64,000 nucleotides of DNA from Solidesulfovibrio carbinolicus. Lineage in GTDB: Bacteria > Desulfobacterota > Desulfovibrionia > Desulfovibrionales > Desulfovibrionaceae. Below the pieces are notes generated by a model. It worked only from the letters and a program-made list of their open reading frames with translations. It did no database searches and was not told the origin of the DNA. Positions 48,931-58,190 of the stretch are shown here, one piece after another. Position 1 is the first letter of the stretch; each line of letters starts with the position of its first letter. Both the position numbers and the translations under genes were made by a program. The stretch covers positions 434,001 through 498,000 of the forward strand of contig NZ_CP026538.1 of assembly GCF_004135975.1 (NCBI RefSeq), given 5' to 3'.

Positions 48931-50166
48931 TTACCGCGAAGCGCGCAGGCCTTCGCGGAGTTGGACCAAGGTCCAGCCGCCTTTTTTGAGGGCTTTGGCG
49001 GCCATGGGGCTGACTTCGCCGGCGATGACGAGCTTTTTGATCTTGGCGCCCTTGGCTGTGGCGGCGTCGCCGAGGATGGCGGCGATATCGGCCACACCCG
49101 GGGTCCAGGCCAGGTAGTCCAGGGGGAAGGCGGCCAGGATGCCGCCGTTTTGGGTCTCGGCCAGAACGAACTTGCCGGCGGTGATGAAGCTTTTGATGGG
49201 GTCGGTGGTTGCGCTTAAGTTGGCGTACAGTTCGGCCATGCGGGTGCGGAAAAAGGCCAGATCGGCGTTGTTGGTGAATAGCGCGAACTTCACGAAGGCC
49301 GGCCGGCCGGCGACGTTGGTCATGCGGTCCAGGGCCAGCACGAAGCGGGTCTGCAGGATGGGGTCGAAGTTGGGGTTTTCCACGAAGAGTTCCGCCTGTT
49401 CCGGGGAAACGCCCATGGCTTTGAGGCGTTCGCGGTTGGAGGCAAAGAGATCCTCGGGCGGGATGGAGACGTCCACGGCGCTTTGGGGGATGAGGTTGGC
49501 GTTGTTGATAAACGTCAGCGCCGCGCCGCCGGGGATGGCGGCCGAGGCGGCAAACGAGCCGAAGAAGCCGGCTCCGGCCAGCCGCTTGAGGGATTTTTGG
49601 AGCACCGGGTTGTCGGAGTAGGGATTGACGGCAAAGGCCTTGGCGTATTCGCGCTTGGCCCGGTTGTAGCCGAGCAGTTCGCCCACGGTCCCGTCATCGC
49701 CGGTGGGACGGTCGCTTTTGGTGGTGGCCCGGGAGAAGGATTTGCCGACGTTGGACAGACTGTCGGCTGGGTGGACGATGAGGTTGAAGGCCCCGGTGAC
49801 GGCTCCGGCGGCGGACTTGGCCACGGATTTGCCGATTTCGGCCCCGGCGTTGACCTGGTCCATGGCGGCGGCGGCGTTGAGTTCCTGGATGGTGGCGTAG
49901 AGCTTGGCCGTGGATTCCACGCGCAGGTCGCCGGATTTGGGCGTGTGGATGATATAGGTGTTGATGTAGCCGTCGTTGACCACCTTGTCGTCCACGCTGT
50001 GGTTGGGGCCGACCAGCACGGGATCGGGGAGCAGGGCGGCGGCGGACAGGGTGGGGGGATTTTCCGTGGCCTCGGCCGGGGTCGGTTTGGCGGCTGTCGC
50101 GGCCAGGGGCCAAAGGCAGGTCGTGGCCGCGACGAGGGCGGCGGCGAGCAGGCGGCGATGGAACAT
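48931..50166 (-). CDS. Secreted protein of unknown function
   Basis: A 411-residue exported protein. The ATG at 50166 follows AAGGAG, and the signal peptide is LLAAALVAATTCLWPLAATAA. The mature protein has a beta-rich first part (DPVLVGPNHSVDDKVVNDGYINTYIIHTPKSGDLRVES), a Gly/Ala-rich amphipathic middle (about 125-225; AASAAIPGGAALTFINNA) and a helical C-terminal half (NRERLKAMGVSPEQAELFVENPNF). No domain is recognised. It resembles large periplasmic or outer-membrane-associated proteins rather than an enzyme. Single-gene unit, divergent from panC. Confidence 0.62.
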   Translation of the reverse strand: MFHRRLLAAALVAATTCLWPLAATAAKPTPAEATENPPTLSAAALLPDPVLVGPNHSVDDKVVNDGYINTYIIHTPKSGDLRVESTAKLYATIQELNAAAAMDQVNAGAEIGKSVAKSAAGAVTGAFNLIVHPADSLSNVGKSFSRATTKSDRPTGDDGTVGELLGYNRAKREYAKAFAVNPYSDNPVLQKSLKRLAGAGFFGSFAASAAIPGGAALTFINNANLIPQSAVDVSIPPEDLFASNRERLKAMGVSPEQAELFVENPNFDPILQTRFVLALDRMTNVAGRPAFVKFALFTNNADLAFFRTRMAELYANLSATTDPIKSFITAGKFVLAETQNGGILAAFPLDYLAWTPGVADIAAILGDAATAKGAKIKKLVIAGEVSPMAAKALKKGGWTLVQLREGLRASR

Positions 50167-50287
50167 GCGGGACTCCTTGGCGATGGGATGGGTCGAGCAT
50201 ACCCGGGGCCAGGGCATTTGTCATGGTTGGCTTTACAGTTTCCCGGTCCGGTATTAGTTGTCGCGCGGAAGTCAAAGGAGGCTTGCC

Positions 50288-51145
50288 GTGGAGATCATCA
50301 AGGAACCCTCGGCCCTACGGGAGCTTGCCGGACAGTGGACGCGCCAGGGCCGCAGCGTCGGCTTCGTGCCCACCATGGGCTATCTGCACGCCGGCCACGA
50401 AAGCCTCATGCGTCTGGCCCGGCAGCGGGCCGAGACGGTGGTGGCCAGCGTTTTCGTCAACCCCACCCAGTTCGGGCCGGGCGAAGACCTCGACGCCTAT
50501 CCGCGCGATCTGAAGCGTGACGCCGCCTTGGCCGAGGCGGCCGGGGTGGACGTGCTTTTTGCGCCCAGTCCCGAAGCCATGTACGAGCCGGCGGCGGCCA
50601 CGTGGGTGGAAGTGCCGACCCTGGCCCGGCATCTGTGCGGCGCGTCGCGGCCGACCCATTTTCGGGGCGTGTGCACGGTGGTGGCCAAGCTTTTTTTGCT
50701 GGTGCGCCCAACAGTGGCGGTCTTTGGGCAAAAGGACTGGCAGCAATTGGCGATTCTCCGGCGCATGAACGCGGACTTGGGCTTTGGCGTGGAGATCGTG
50801 GGCGGCCCCATCGTACGCGAGGCCGACGGGCTGGCCCTGTCTTCGCGCAACGTGCGGCTGACACCTGAAGAACGGGAGCAGGCCCCGGGCATCAATGCCG
50901 GCCTGGCCCTGGCCGAAGCCATGGTCCGGGCCGGCGAGGCTGAGGCCGGCCGCATCCTGGACGCGGTGCGGGCGCACTATGCGGCCCATGTACCGCTGGG
51001 GGAGATCGACTATCTGTCCTGCGTCGATCCGGACAGCCTGGAGGCGGTGGAAGCCATTGATCGGTCGGCGCTTTTTGCGGCGGCGGTGCGGTTTAGCGCC
51101 GTGCGGCTCATCGACAACCGTTTGGCCACGGATTTGCCGCGTTAA
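50288..51145 (+). CDS. panC: Pantothenate synthetase
   Basis: A 285-residue enzyme (start GTG at 50288 after AAAGGAGGC). The PanC signatures are VPTMGYLHAGHESLMRLA, VVASVFVNPTQFGPGEDLDAYPRDLKRD, TVVAKLFLLVRPTVAVFGQKDWQQL, and the KMSKS-like ALSSRNVRLTPEER. It condenses pantoate and beta-alanine with ATP to give pantothenate, the coenzyme A precursor, in the cytoplasm. Encoded alone; no panB or panD adjacent. Confidence 0.95.
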   Translation: MEIIKEPSALRELAGQWTRQGRSVGFVPTMGYLHAGHESLMRLARQRAETVVASVFVNPTQFGPGEDLDAYPRDLKRDAALAEAAGVDVLFAPSPEAMYEPAAATWVEVPTLARHLCGASRPTHFRGVCTVVAKLFLLVRPTVAVFGQKDWQQLAILRRMNADLGFGVEIVGGPIVREADGLALSSRNVRLTPEEREQAPGINAGLALAEAMVRAGEAEAGRILDAVRAHYAAHVPLGEIDYLSCVDPDSLEAVEAIDRSALFAAAVRFSAVRLIDNRLATDLPR

Positions 51146-51281
51146 CGTCATGGCGTACCGGGTTGCTTTTTTGCGTTTCCAGGGGTAGGGACTCGAATTT
51201 CAGTTTCCAACGAAGTAGACATATTGCATTGGAGCTGACGTCGCCAGCATAGAGGCGGCCGGCTCAAGGAGGATATCCCGT

Positions 51282-52451
<1,170 letters not shown>

Positions 52452-52462
52452 CGACCATCCCG

Positions 52463-52495
52463 GCGCGGGCCGTCTTTCGGCGGCCCGCGTTTTTT
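52463..52495 (+). terminator. Rho-independent terminator of metK
   Basis: GCGGGCC and GGCCCGC form the stem around a roughly 10-nt loop, followed by GTTTTTT. It is about 12 bp past the metK stop and ends just before the next ribosome site. Confidence 0.9.
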
Positions 52496-52507
52496 GGAGA
52501 AGGCGAA

Positions 52508-53005
52508 ATGCTGCGCCGGTTGTCCGAGAGCGTGGAGCGGTACATGGCCGCCCAGGAAGCGTCGGCCCGGCGTAATTTTGTCGAGGTCTGCCGGCGCTGG
52601 GCCGAGATCGTGGGGCCGGAGACGGCGGAATTGCTGCGTCCCCTGGGGCATAAGCGGCGAGACCTGTACCTGGGCGCGGACGATCCGGTGGCGCTGCAGG
52701 AGATGGTTTTCGCGGCTCCGGAGATTTTATCGCTGGTCAATGCGGCTTTGGGCCACGAAGCCTTTGACAAGGTGCGGTTCGATCTGCTAGGAGGCCGGGT
52801 TCCTTTGGATGCGTTGCGGGCGATCCCGCCGCGTTTTTCCACGCCCGCCGAGGTACGGCCCGAAGGGCTGGGCGGGCTTGTAGGGAAGCTTGATCCGAAC
52901 TCGCCGGTCGGACGCTGTTACGCCAAGTATGTGGCGTACTTTGAATCCGGTCCGGGTTCCGATTCGGGCGGGCGACGCAAGGCGCGCCGCGCGAAGCGGG
53001 GCTAG
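52508..53005 (+). CDS. DUF721/DciA-like protein
   Basis: A 165-residue protein. Residues about 1-90 match the DUF721/DciA fold: VCRRWAEIVGPETAELLRPLGHKRRDLYLGADDPVALQEMVFAAPEILSLVN. The C-terminal part is basic (RRKARRAKRG). DciA proteins load the replicative helicase in bacteria lacking DnaC or DnaI. Sequence similarity is moderate, so this is a likely but not certain assignment. GGAGAAGG precedes the ATG. Confidence 0.68.
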   Translation: MLRRLSESVERYMAAQEASARRNFVEVCRRWAEIVGPETAELLRPLGHKRRDLYLGADDPVALQEMVFAAPEILSLVNAALGHEAFDKVRFDLLGGRVPLDALRAIPPRFSTPAEVRPEGLGGLVGKLDPNSPVGRCYAKYVAYFESGPGSDSGGRRKARRAKRG

Positions 53006-53046
53006 GCGAACCGACAAGGCGAGATATCATTTTTTTGGAGGCGAAC

Positions 53047-53391
53047 ATGAGCGAAGGGTTGCAGCTTGATCTGAAGAAGCCCCTGGACAAGATGACGGCC
53101 AAGGAACTGCGCGAGCTGGTGCTCAAGCAGATCCCGCAGGTGACCGGCGCTTCTGGCCTGGGCAAGGACGAACTTCTGGTGCAGATCAAGGAAGTTCTGG
53201 GCATTGGCGGCGAGGACGGACCGAAAGTTTCTCCGTACAAGACGAAGATTCTGTCGATGAAGAGCAAGATGCGTTCGCTGCGTACGGCTCGCACCGAGGT
53301 TGCTGGGGACGGTTCCCGTAAGCAGAAGGAGATTCTGCGCCGTCAGATCAACAAGCTCAAAAAGCGCACCCGTCGTCTGGCCAAGGCCTAG
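53047..53391 (+). CDS. Small Rho-N/SAP-like basic protein
   Basis: A 114-residue protein. Residues about 8-48 (LDKMTAKELRELVLKQIPQVTGASGLGKDELLVQIKEVLG) resemble the Rho N-terminal or SAP helix-extended-loop-helix nucleic-acid-binding fold. The C-terminal 50 residues are strongly basic (RRQINKLKKRTRRLAKA). It is probably a nucleic-acid-binding protein. The start follows TTGGAGGC. It is 41 bp downstream of the DciA-like gene. Confidence 0.68.
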   Translation: MSEGLQLDLKKPLDKMTAKELRELVLKQIPQVTGASGLGKDELLVQIKEVLGIGGEDGPKVSPYKTKILSMKSKMRSLRTARTEVAGDGSRKQKEILRRQINKLKKRTRRLAKA

Positions 53392-53420
53392 GGTTCGTCG
53401 AGAAAGTTTGAAAAAAGTTC

Positions 53421-53449
53421 TTGACGGGGAGCTGGGACCGGAGTAAAAC
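53421..53449 (+). promoter_or_regulatory. Sigma-70 promoter of the tRNA operon
   Basis: TTGACG (53421-53426), an exact 17-bp spacer and TAAAAC (53444-53449), ending 16 bp before tRNA-Gln. The upstream TTTGAAAAAAG is A-rich, like an UP element. Confidence 0.75.
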
Positions 53450-53465
53450 ACTGCTTCTTGGCTGC

Positions 53466-53539
53466 TGGGGGATCGTCTAGCGGCAGGACTGTGGACTCTG
53501 ACTCCACCAACCTAGGTTCGAATCCTAGTCCCCCAGCCA
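53466..53539 (+). tRNA. tRNA-Gln (CTG)
   Basis: All arms pair: acceptor TGGGGGA/TCCCCCA, D-arm, anticodon stem GTGGA/TCCAC with loop CTCTGAC (anticodon CTG), and T-arm with GGTTCGAATCC. The 3' CCA is encoded. Confidence 0.95.
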
Positions 53540-53551
53540 AGAAAACGAAAC

Positions 53552-53629
53552 GTCCCCATCGTCTAGCCTGGTCCAGGACATCGGCCTTTCACGCCGGTAA
53601 CAGGGGTTCAAATCCCCTTGGGGACGCCA
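53552..53629 (+). tRNA. tRNA-Glu (TTC)
   Basis: Acceptor GTCCCCA/TGGGGAC, anticodon loop CTTTCAC (anticodon TTC) and T-loop GGTTCAAATCC. The 3' CCA is encoded. It is 12 bp after tRNA-Gln. The 3' end marks the left border of the conjugative element and is a likely attachment site. Confidence 0.95.
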
Positions 53630-53640
53630 AGCAAATTCAA

Positions 53641-53687
53641 GGCGTCAAGCTCCCGCGATAGCGGGGTCTTGACGCCTTTCCTTTTTT
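53641..53687 (+). terminator. Rho-independent terminator after the tRNA pair
   Basis: GGCGTCAAG (53641-53649) pairs with CTTGACGCC (53668-53676). The GC-rich loop has its own CCCGC/GCGGG stem, followed by TTTCCTTTTTT. Confidence 0.9.
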
Positions 53688-53689
53688 CT

Positions 53690-54019
53690 TCCCGCTCTTT
53701 CGACATGTCCCTCCGGCCCGTGGCTGTGCTGCTGCACACCACGGGTTTTCTTGTTGTTGAACCCCACCCCTCGCTATGGCCGTCCCGCAAGGGCGGGACG
53801 GCCGGGATTTGGGCCGAGTCGTCCGGCAAGCTCGCGGAGAGCATTTCCGCCTTGTCTTGCTTCGGCCGAGTCCCAGCCGATCTCGGCGCGTCCATCGGCG
53901 CGCCATGTGCGGGCGTCAGCCACGCTAACATGGCTCCCCTCGTTCAATCATCCAAAAAGCAAACCATGCAAAGGCCGCTCCGGGATTCCATGATCCCAGA
54001 AAGGCCTTCAGGAGGCCGT
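53690..54019. other. Non-coding stretch with inverted repeat, left end of element
   Basis: Between the tRNA terminator and the winged-helix gene. It contains a perfect 11-bp inverted repeat GGCCGTCCCGC/GCGGGACGGCC (53778-53803, 4-nt loop). No gene is supported; an in-frame upstream extension of the next gene has no start signals. It could hold a promoter or oriT-type site. Confidence 0.5.
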
Positions 54020-54316
54020 ATGGTGGCCAGCTTGGCGCATACCCGCAGCATTGATGAGCACAACGCTTGGATTCTGACCAATGCCAAGCCCTACACCAGC
54101 ACCGTGGAAAGCCTTGCCCGGGAGTGTGGACAGTCCGTCCAGGGGTTGAAGGCTCACCTTCGCGAGCTGGAGGACAAGAAATTGATCTCGGTGACTTGGC
54201 ATCTTGATGGCCGGGTCACCTTTATCCTGCTTCCCATTGGCTCGGGCGCTTCTCGCCCTAAGGACCGTCAAAGCCCGAGAAAGACCAAGGGATTTCGCAG
54301 CAAGAGGAAAAGATGA
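54020..54316 (+). CDS. Small winged-helix DNA-binding protein
   Basis: A 98-residue protein (ATG at 54020 after AGGAGG). Residues about 25-60 (YTSTVESLARECGQSVQGLKAHLRELEDKKLI) form a helix-turn-helix followed by a wing (SVTWHLDGRVTFILL). The basic C-terminus (RPKDRQSPRKTKGFRSKRKR) would favour DNA contact. Likely a regulator of the element's own genes. The family is not certain beyond the HTH. Confidence 0.68.
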   Translation: MVASLAHTRSIDEHNAWILTNAKPYTSTVESLARECGQSVQGLKAHLRELEDKKLISVTWHLDGRVTFILLPIGSGASRPKDRQSPRKTKGFRSKRKR

Positions 54317-54653
54317 TGAGCCTGGCTGCTGGAGCCTGTGGCTTTCTCTCGTGGAACCTTCACAAGGCGAAACCTCCCCGTGCAGGGGCGGTCGGTCGGG
54401 CGTGGTGTCCCGGCCCTGATGAGCCAGCCGCTCGGTCAACCTTGTCCACGGAGAACTGCCGTTGACGTAAACCAGTAGGCCGAAAAAGGCGAAACCCGTT
54501 GGCTGCAACCAACGGGTTTCAAAGGCAGCCGGTGTTGCCACCGGGCCGCAAAGGCACCGAATGGCAATACTCTTATCCTAAGTGATGAAGCACCGTCAAG
54601 GTTGCGCTGCTTGGTTATTGCCTTTTTCGGGCCTTGTTTAAGGCACCGAAATC
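54317..54653. other. Non-coding region with 12-bp inverted repeat
   Basis: 337 bp without a supported gene. A perfect 12-bp inverted repeat (GAAACCCGTTGG at 54491-54502 and its complement at 54509-54520, 6-nt loop) is followed by a run of GGCACCG repeats (54531-54649 has AGGCACCGAA twice). It is a candidate iteron/origin or oriT-type region just upstream of the replication-type HTH gene. Confidence 0.5.
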
Positions 54654-55757
54654 ATGGAAGTTTGTGGAATTATTCTGGCAAATGGACTCGTTGTTCCAAG
54701 TTTTTTTGAAAAACTCGAAAAGCAAGAGATCTCCTTGGGAGCCAGATGCACGTATGGCGTGCTGGCCCAGGTTTCAGGGAAGTCGGATCACTGCTGGCCG
54801 TCGCAAAAGTATTTAGCGGAACGCCTCGGCGTCAGCATCCGCACAATCCAGAAGTACCTGAAAGAACTGGTACGGTTAGGCTTTATCGCCATCCTCAGCG
54901 GGCACGACGGCGAGACCAATACCTATCAACTGCTGCCGCATCCGTTGGTCCTTTGCGAGCTGGAGAGCCGCGCGGCCCGCGTCTCCTCCACGCCCGCCAC
55001 CCCTGAAAAATCTTCAGGGGGCCATGGCGAAAATATTGCGCCCGTATTTAAGAAAGAAGAAAAGAATACCCCCCTTACCCCCCAACGGGGGGGAGAGGGG
55101 GCGCGATCCGCTCGCTCCCCTGCCTGGAAGCCGGAGGCGATTGCGGCCTTTGATCGCGTGTGGGCCGTCTGGCCCGTTCAGGAAGCCCGCAAGGCGGCTC
55201 TGCGTTGGTGGATGCGCTTGTGGCGACTGCGCAGCTTGCCCACCCTCGAAAGCATCCTGGCTTCCGTCAGGGCGCACATGGCTCAAAATCCCAGGTGGAA
55301 ACGCGGATTTGTCCCCTTTCTGGTGACTTGGCTCAAGGGGCGACGCTGGGAAGATGCAGCCCCGGTTCAACCGGCTCTTTCCGAATCGAAAGTCCTCTCC
55401 ACTCCTGACGAATCAGCCTCGGCCAAGATCGGGTCAAAGACTGTTGGACTCCAAGGAGGAAAAGGCGAGGCAGCCACCTCGAACGCAGCCTGTTCGCCTG
55501 TCCCTGCTGGAGTTTGGCAGCAGCTCGATGCCGTTTTGGGTGTCTGGCCAGGGGAACTGACCGAAGCCCAGCTTTCCCACGTGCGAGGCACGTGGCGGTA
55601 TCTGTATTCCCAGGGTCAGTTGCCTGCCCAGGAAACTCTTTTGCAAATCGCGCGCGCGGCAACAAACAACTTTAGCAGGTGGCTTCATGTCTTCCAGCAA
55701 AGGCAAAATTCAAAATCCCAAGAAATATGTGCGGCGTCGTGGTGTTGCACGTATTGA
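54654..55757 (+). CDS. Helix-turn-helix replication/regulatory protein
   Basis: A 367-residue protein. The N-terminal domain (about 1-105) has the HTH QKYLAERLGVSIRTIQKYLKELVRLGFIAIL, typical of HTH_36 plasmid or phage replication proteins. The middle (about 110-150) is low complexity. The C-terminal half (about 150-250) has WKPEAIAAFDRVWAVWPVQEARKAALRWWMRL, a DnaD/replication-helper-like basic helix set. The last 30 residues overlap the next gene by 71 bp in a different frame. It may be the element's replication initiator or an auxiliary. The exact role is not certain. Confidence 0.6.
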   Translation: MEVCGIILANGLVVPSFFEKLEKQEISLGARCTYGVLAQVSGKSDHCWPSQKYLAERLGVSIRTIQKYLKELVRLGFIAILSGHDGETNTYQLLPHPLVLCELESRAARVSSTPATPEKSSGGHGENIAPVFKKEEKNTPLTPQRGGEGARSARSPAWKPEAIAAFDRVWAVWPVQEARKAALRWWMRLWRLRSLPTLESILASVRAHMAQNPRWKRGFVPFLVTWLKGRRWEDAAPVQPALSESKVLSTPDESASAKIGSKTVGLQGGKGEAATSNAACSPVPAGVWQQLDAVLGVWPGELTEAQLSHVRGTWRYLYSQGQLPAQETLLQIARAATNNFSRWLHVFQQRQNSKSQEICAASWCCTY

Positions 55758-56121
55758 TGTTATTGCAAACAGAGCGATCATAGAGAAATGGCTTGACGAT
55801 CAGTTTAATGCTGAAGCGATTTATTATGGGCTAATATCAAATAAATTGATTGGCGAATCGTATTCATACAGAACTTTTTTGAGAGCGCTGTATGATTTGA
55901 TTCCTAAATCACGTGCTAATATATCTCGGCCTTCAAAAACACGAGATACATCAGTGCTTGTTGAAGAGTCTTCTGAGAAGACTGAAATAGAATCTCCAAG
56001 GAACACTGAAGAGGTAATCCTTCCTAAAAAAGAAATACAAGGCCCAAGAAATGCTGTCGTGAAGACCAATGTGCAAACATTTGCAATTCCGTCAAACAAT
56101 ATAACAGGGGATGATGACTAG
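55687..56121 (+). CDS. TraK-like DNA-binding protein
   Basis: A 144-residue basic protein. Residues about 25-75 (ANRAIIEKWLDDQFNAEAIYYGLISNKLIGESYSYRTFLRALYDL) resemble the helical domain of TraK/oriT-binding accessory proteins. The rest is Ser/Glu/Lys-rich and unstructured. The coding sequence is AT-rich, unlike its neighbour upstream. It starts within the end of the previous gene and its stop abuts the next start (TAGATG). The position before traL and traM supports a TraK-type role; similarity is modest. Confidence 0.5.
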   Translation: MSSSKGKIQNPKKYVRRRGVARIDVIANRAIIEKWLDDQFNAEAIYYGLISNKLIGESYSYRTFLRALYDLIPKSRANISRPSKTRDTSVLVEESSEKTEIESPRNTEEVILPKKEIQGPRNAVVKTNVQTFAIPSNNITGDDD

Positions 56122-57006
56122 ATGGCCACAGACGTCAGGACGGGAAAAAGCTCTCGGGACAAGGGTGAGGTTGAGATTGCCCTCGTGGACGGGATGCCTG
56201 TCGTTTCCAGCCTGAAGGTGGCCGAACATTTCCGCAAACGGCATGACGATGTTTTGAAGGCGATCAGGAATATTTCTGGGGGGTTGCCTGAAGATTTTTG
56301 TGCCCGCAATTTTGCGGAGACATCCGTTGAGGTCGCTCAACCTAATGGTGGGGTCCGGACCCTGCCTGCTTTTGACCTGACTCGTGATGCCTTTGCGCTC
56401 GTCATCATGGGGTTTACTGGCTCCAAAGCATTGGCCTGGAAAATTCGTTATATCGAAGCGTTTAACGCCATGGAAAAGAAGATTCTCCATCAATTAAAAA
56501 GCAATACTCAACAAGAATTAGATGCAGCTAACGAAGATAATAAGCAACAGTTTCAATTCAAGCAATGGGAATCGATTGATGGTGAAAAGCTTAAAGGCAT
56601 TATTGGATGGTTAAATTATTGGTGTAAAATTGACAATCTAGAATTTGATGAAGCTGTAAAGCAACTATGCACAGTCCTTCAGGTCAATAATTTGCAAGAA
56701 ATACAAGAAGAAGACACTGTGTACATTTATAATTTTATCTGGTGCTCATTGTTCAAAATAAGAAATAAATCTGGTGTTGAGTTAACTAAAGAACAGCAAG
56801 ATGCATTTAATGGAATTTTATTATTCTGGGAAAAGTGTTTAGGTGAGAGTAGTGTAAACATCGTATCATTCATATGCACAAAGTGTAATATTAAGTCGTT
56901 TAGTGAAATAAAGCAGCATTCCCTTGATAAAGCTTTTAATGCGGCACTGCTTGGCATATTCCGTCATGTTTTTTGTAATTTGAGTGACAAGGTTTATAAG
57001 ATTTAG
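56122..57006 (+). CDS. Rha/pRha-domain protein with AT-rich C-terminal extension
   Basis: A 294-residue protein. Residues about 8-120 are a phage regulatory Rha domain (IALVDGMPVVSSLKVAEHFRKRHDDVLKAIRNIS, then FAETSVEV and GVRTLPAFDLTRDAFALVIMGFTGSKALAWKIRYIEAFNAME). The remaining 170 residues come from distinctly AT-rich DNA (from about 56500) and match no domain I know. Rha proteins are antirepressor-like and associated with prophages. It sits between the TraK-like and TraL genes, where IncP-type systems have none, so it was probably inserted. Confidence 0.78.
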   Translation: MATDVRTGKSSRDKGEVEIALVDGMPVVSSLKVAEHFRKRHDDVLKAIRNISGGLPEDFCARNFAETSVEVAQPNGGVRTLPAFDLTRDAFALVIMGFTGSKALAWKIRYIEAFNAMEKKILHQLKSNTQQELDAANEDNKQQFQFKQWESIDGEKLKGIIGWLNYWCKIDNLEFDEAVKQLCTVLQVNNLQEIQEEDTVYIYNFIWCSLFKIRNKSGVELTKEQQDAFNGILLFWEKCLGESSVNIVSFICTKCNIKSFSEIKQHSLDKAFNAALLGIFRHVFCNLSDKVYKI

Positions 57007-57027
57007 TTTTTTCTAGGAGGCTTTTCA

Positions 57028-57768
57028 ATGGCGACAATTCATTTTGTTTTGCAAGGAAAAGGCGGTGTTGGAAAATCATTCATCGCCAGCCTGCTCGTGC
57101 AGTATCTAAAACTGAAGGGTTGCGCGGTCGATGCCATCGACACCGATCCCGTCAACAACACGCTTGCCGGCTACAAAGAATTCGATGTCAGCATCTTGCC
57201 CATCTTGCGAGAGAACAACGTTGATCCGCGCATGTTCGACAGCTTGATGGAAACCGCCCTGGGGCTGCCTGAGGACGCCCATCTCGTCATCGACAACGGC
57301 GCATCGAGCTTCATTCCCCTTTGCTCCTACCTCCTCGAAAACGAGGCCATCAATCTGCTTCAGGCCGAGGGGCACACCGTCATGCTGCATTCCGTGGTGA
57401 CAGGTGGCCAAGGGATCATGGACACGGTCAACGGCCTGGCTGCTCTGGCCAAATACTTCCCCGAGGCCCACTTGGCTGTCTGGCTCAATCCCAAGGATGG
57501 CGAGATCGCCCTGGATGGCCTGACCTTCTACGACTTCAAAGTGTTCAAGGAGTACGGCAACAGCTTCCATTCGGTGATCGAGCTGCCCCACCGCAACACG
57601 GCTACCTTTGGCAAAGACCTCTCCGACCACTTGGCCCGGCGTCTGTCCTTCGACGCAGCCATTAATTCCTCGCAGCCCATCATGGTCCGGCGTCGGCTCA
57701 GCAAGTACTGGGATGACGTGGTGGCCATCATGGACCGGGCCAACCTCCTCCTGGGGGTGGCGGCGTAA
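57028..57768 (+). CDS. traL: TraL-like P-loop ATPase (ParA/MinD family)
   Basis: A 246-residue ATPase. A deviant Walker A GKGGVGKS (10-17) is followed by VDAIDTDPVNNTLAGY and VIDNGASSFIPL. The order and size fit conjugative TraL proteins of IncP-type systems. These may help to process or position the relaxosome, although this is not well proven. AGGAGG precedes the ATG. The stop overlaps the traM start (TAATG). Confidence 0.8.
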   Translation: MATIHFVLQGKGGVGKSFIASLLVQYLKLKGCAVDAIDTDPVNNTLAGYKEFDVSILPILRENNVDPRMFDSLMETALGLPEDAHLVIDNGASSFIPLCSYLLENEAINLLQAEGHTVMLHSVVTGGQGIMDTVNGLAALAKYFPEAHLAVWLNPKDGEIALDGLTFYDFKVFKEYGNSFHSVIELPHRNTATFGKDLSDHLARRLSFDAAINSSQPIMVRRRLSKYWDDVVAIMDRANLLLGVAA

Positions 57769-58190
57769 TGGCTCCCGAATCAGAGGCCCACGATGAGGCC
57801 CCGGCCCAGGCAATGCCGGATGGCATCGGCCTGAGCATCGAGCAGGTGCGGACCCTGCTGATCCAGGCGCACAAAACCACCATGAGCGATGACGACCCCA
57901 TGCTCATGCTGGTGACCATCAACAACGCTTTTTTAGGCGAATACGACAAGCTGCTCGACCGCCACAACGAGGCCCTGACCGCCTTCCTCGTGGATCAAGC
58001 GCACGAATACCTGGAAGTGGCCCGGGTGGCGGCGGAGGCCGCCTCTGGCGTCGGCGTCATCCAGGAGACCTGCCGGAAGCATCTGGCGGCGGTGAACGTG
58101 TGCCAGGGGAACATGAAATGGCTGGCAGCGATCACAGCCATTTCGGCGCTGCTCAACGTGGCTGTTTTTGTCTTGGGGGCTTTACGATGA
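57768..58190 (+). CDS. traM: TraM-like conjugal transfer protein
   Basis: A 140-residue protein. The N-terminal part is acidic. The middle segment MLMLVTINNAFLGEYDKLLDRHNEALTAFL is typical of IncP TraM, and a C-terminal membrane helix (about 117-137) follows. Overlaps at both ends (TAATG with traL, ATGA with trbB) imply one translation unit. The function in IncP plasmids is accessory to DNA transfer. Confidence 0.75.
   Translation: MAPESEAHDEAPAQAMPDGIGLSIEQVRTLLIQAHKTTMSDDDPMLMLVTINNAFLGEYDKLLDRHNEALTAFLVDQAHEYLEVARVAAEAASGVGVIQETCRKHLAAVNVCQGNMKWLAAITAISALLNVAVFVLGALR

Noticed and set aside
51146-51281. SAM riboswitch upstream of metK
   Set aside because: The leader is only about 135 bp and lacks the expected stem series and a terminator before the start.
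53630-54653. Integrase gene next to the tRNA-Glu attachment site
   Set aside because: No frame of integrase length or with the tyrosine-recombinase R-H-R-Y residues is present here.
55687-55757. Frameshift joining the HTH protein and the TraK-like protein
   Set aside because: The TraK-like gene has its own start with AGGTGG, different base composition and a self-contained domain, so two overlapping genes are more likely.
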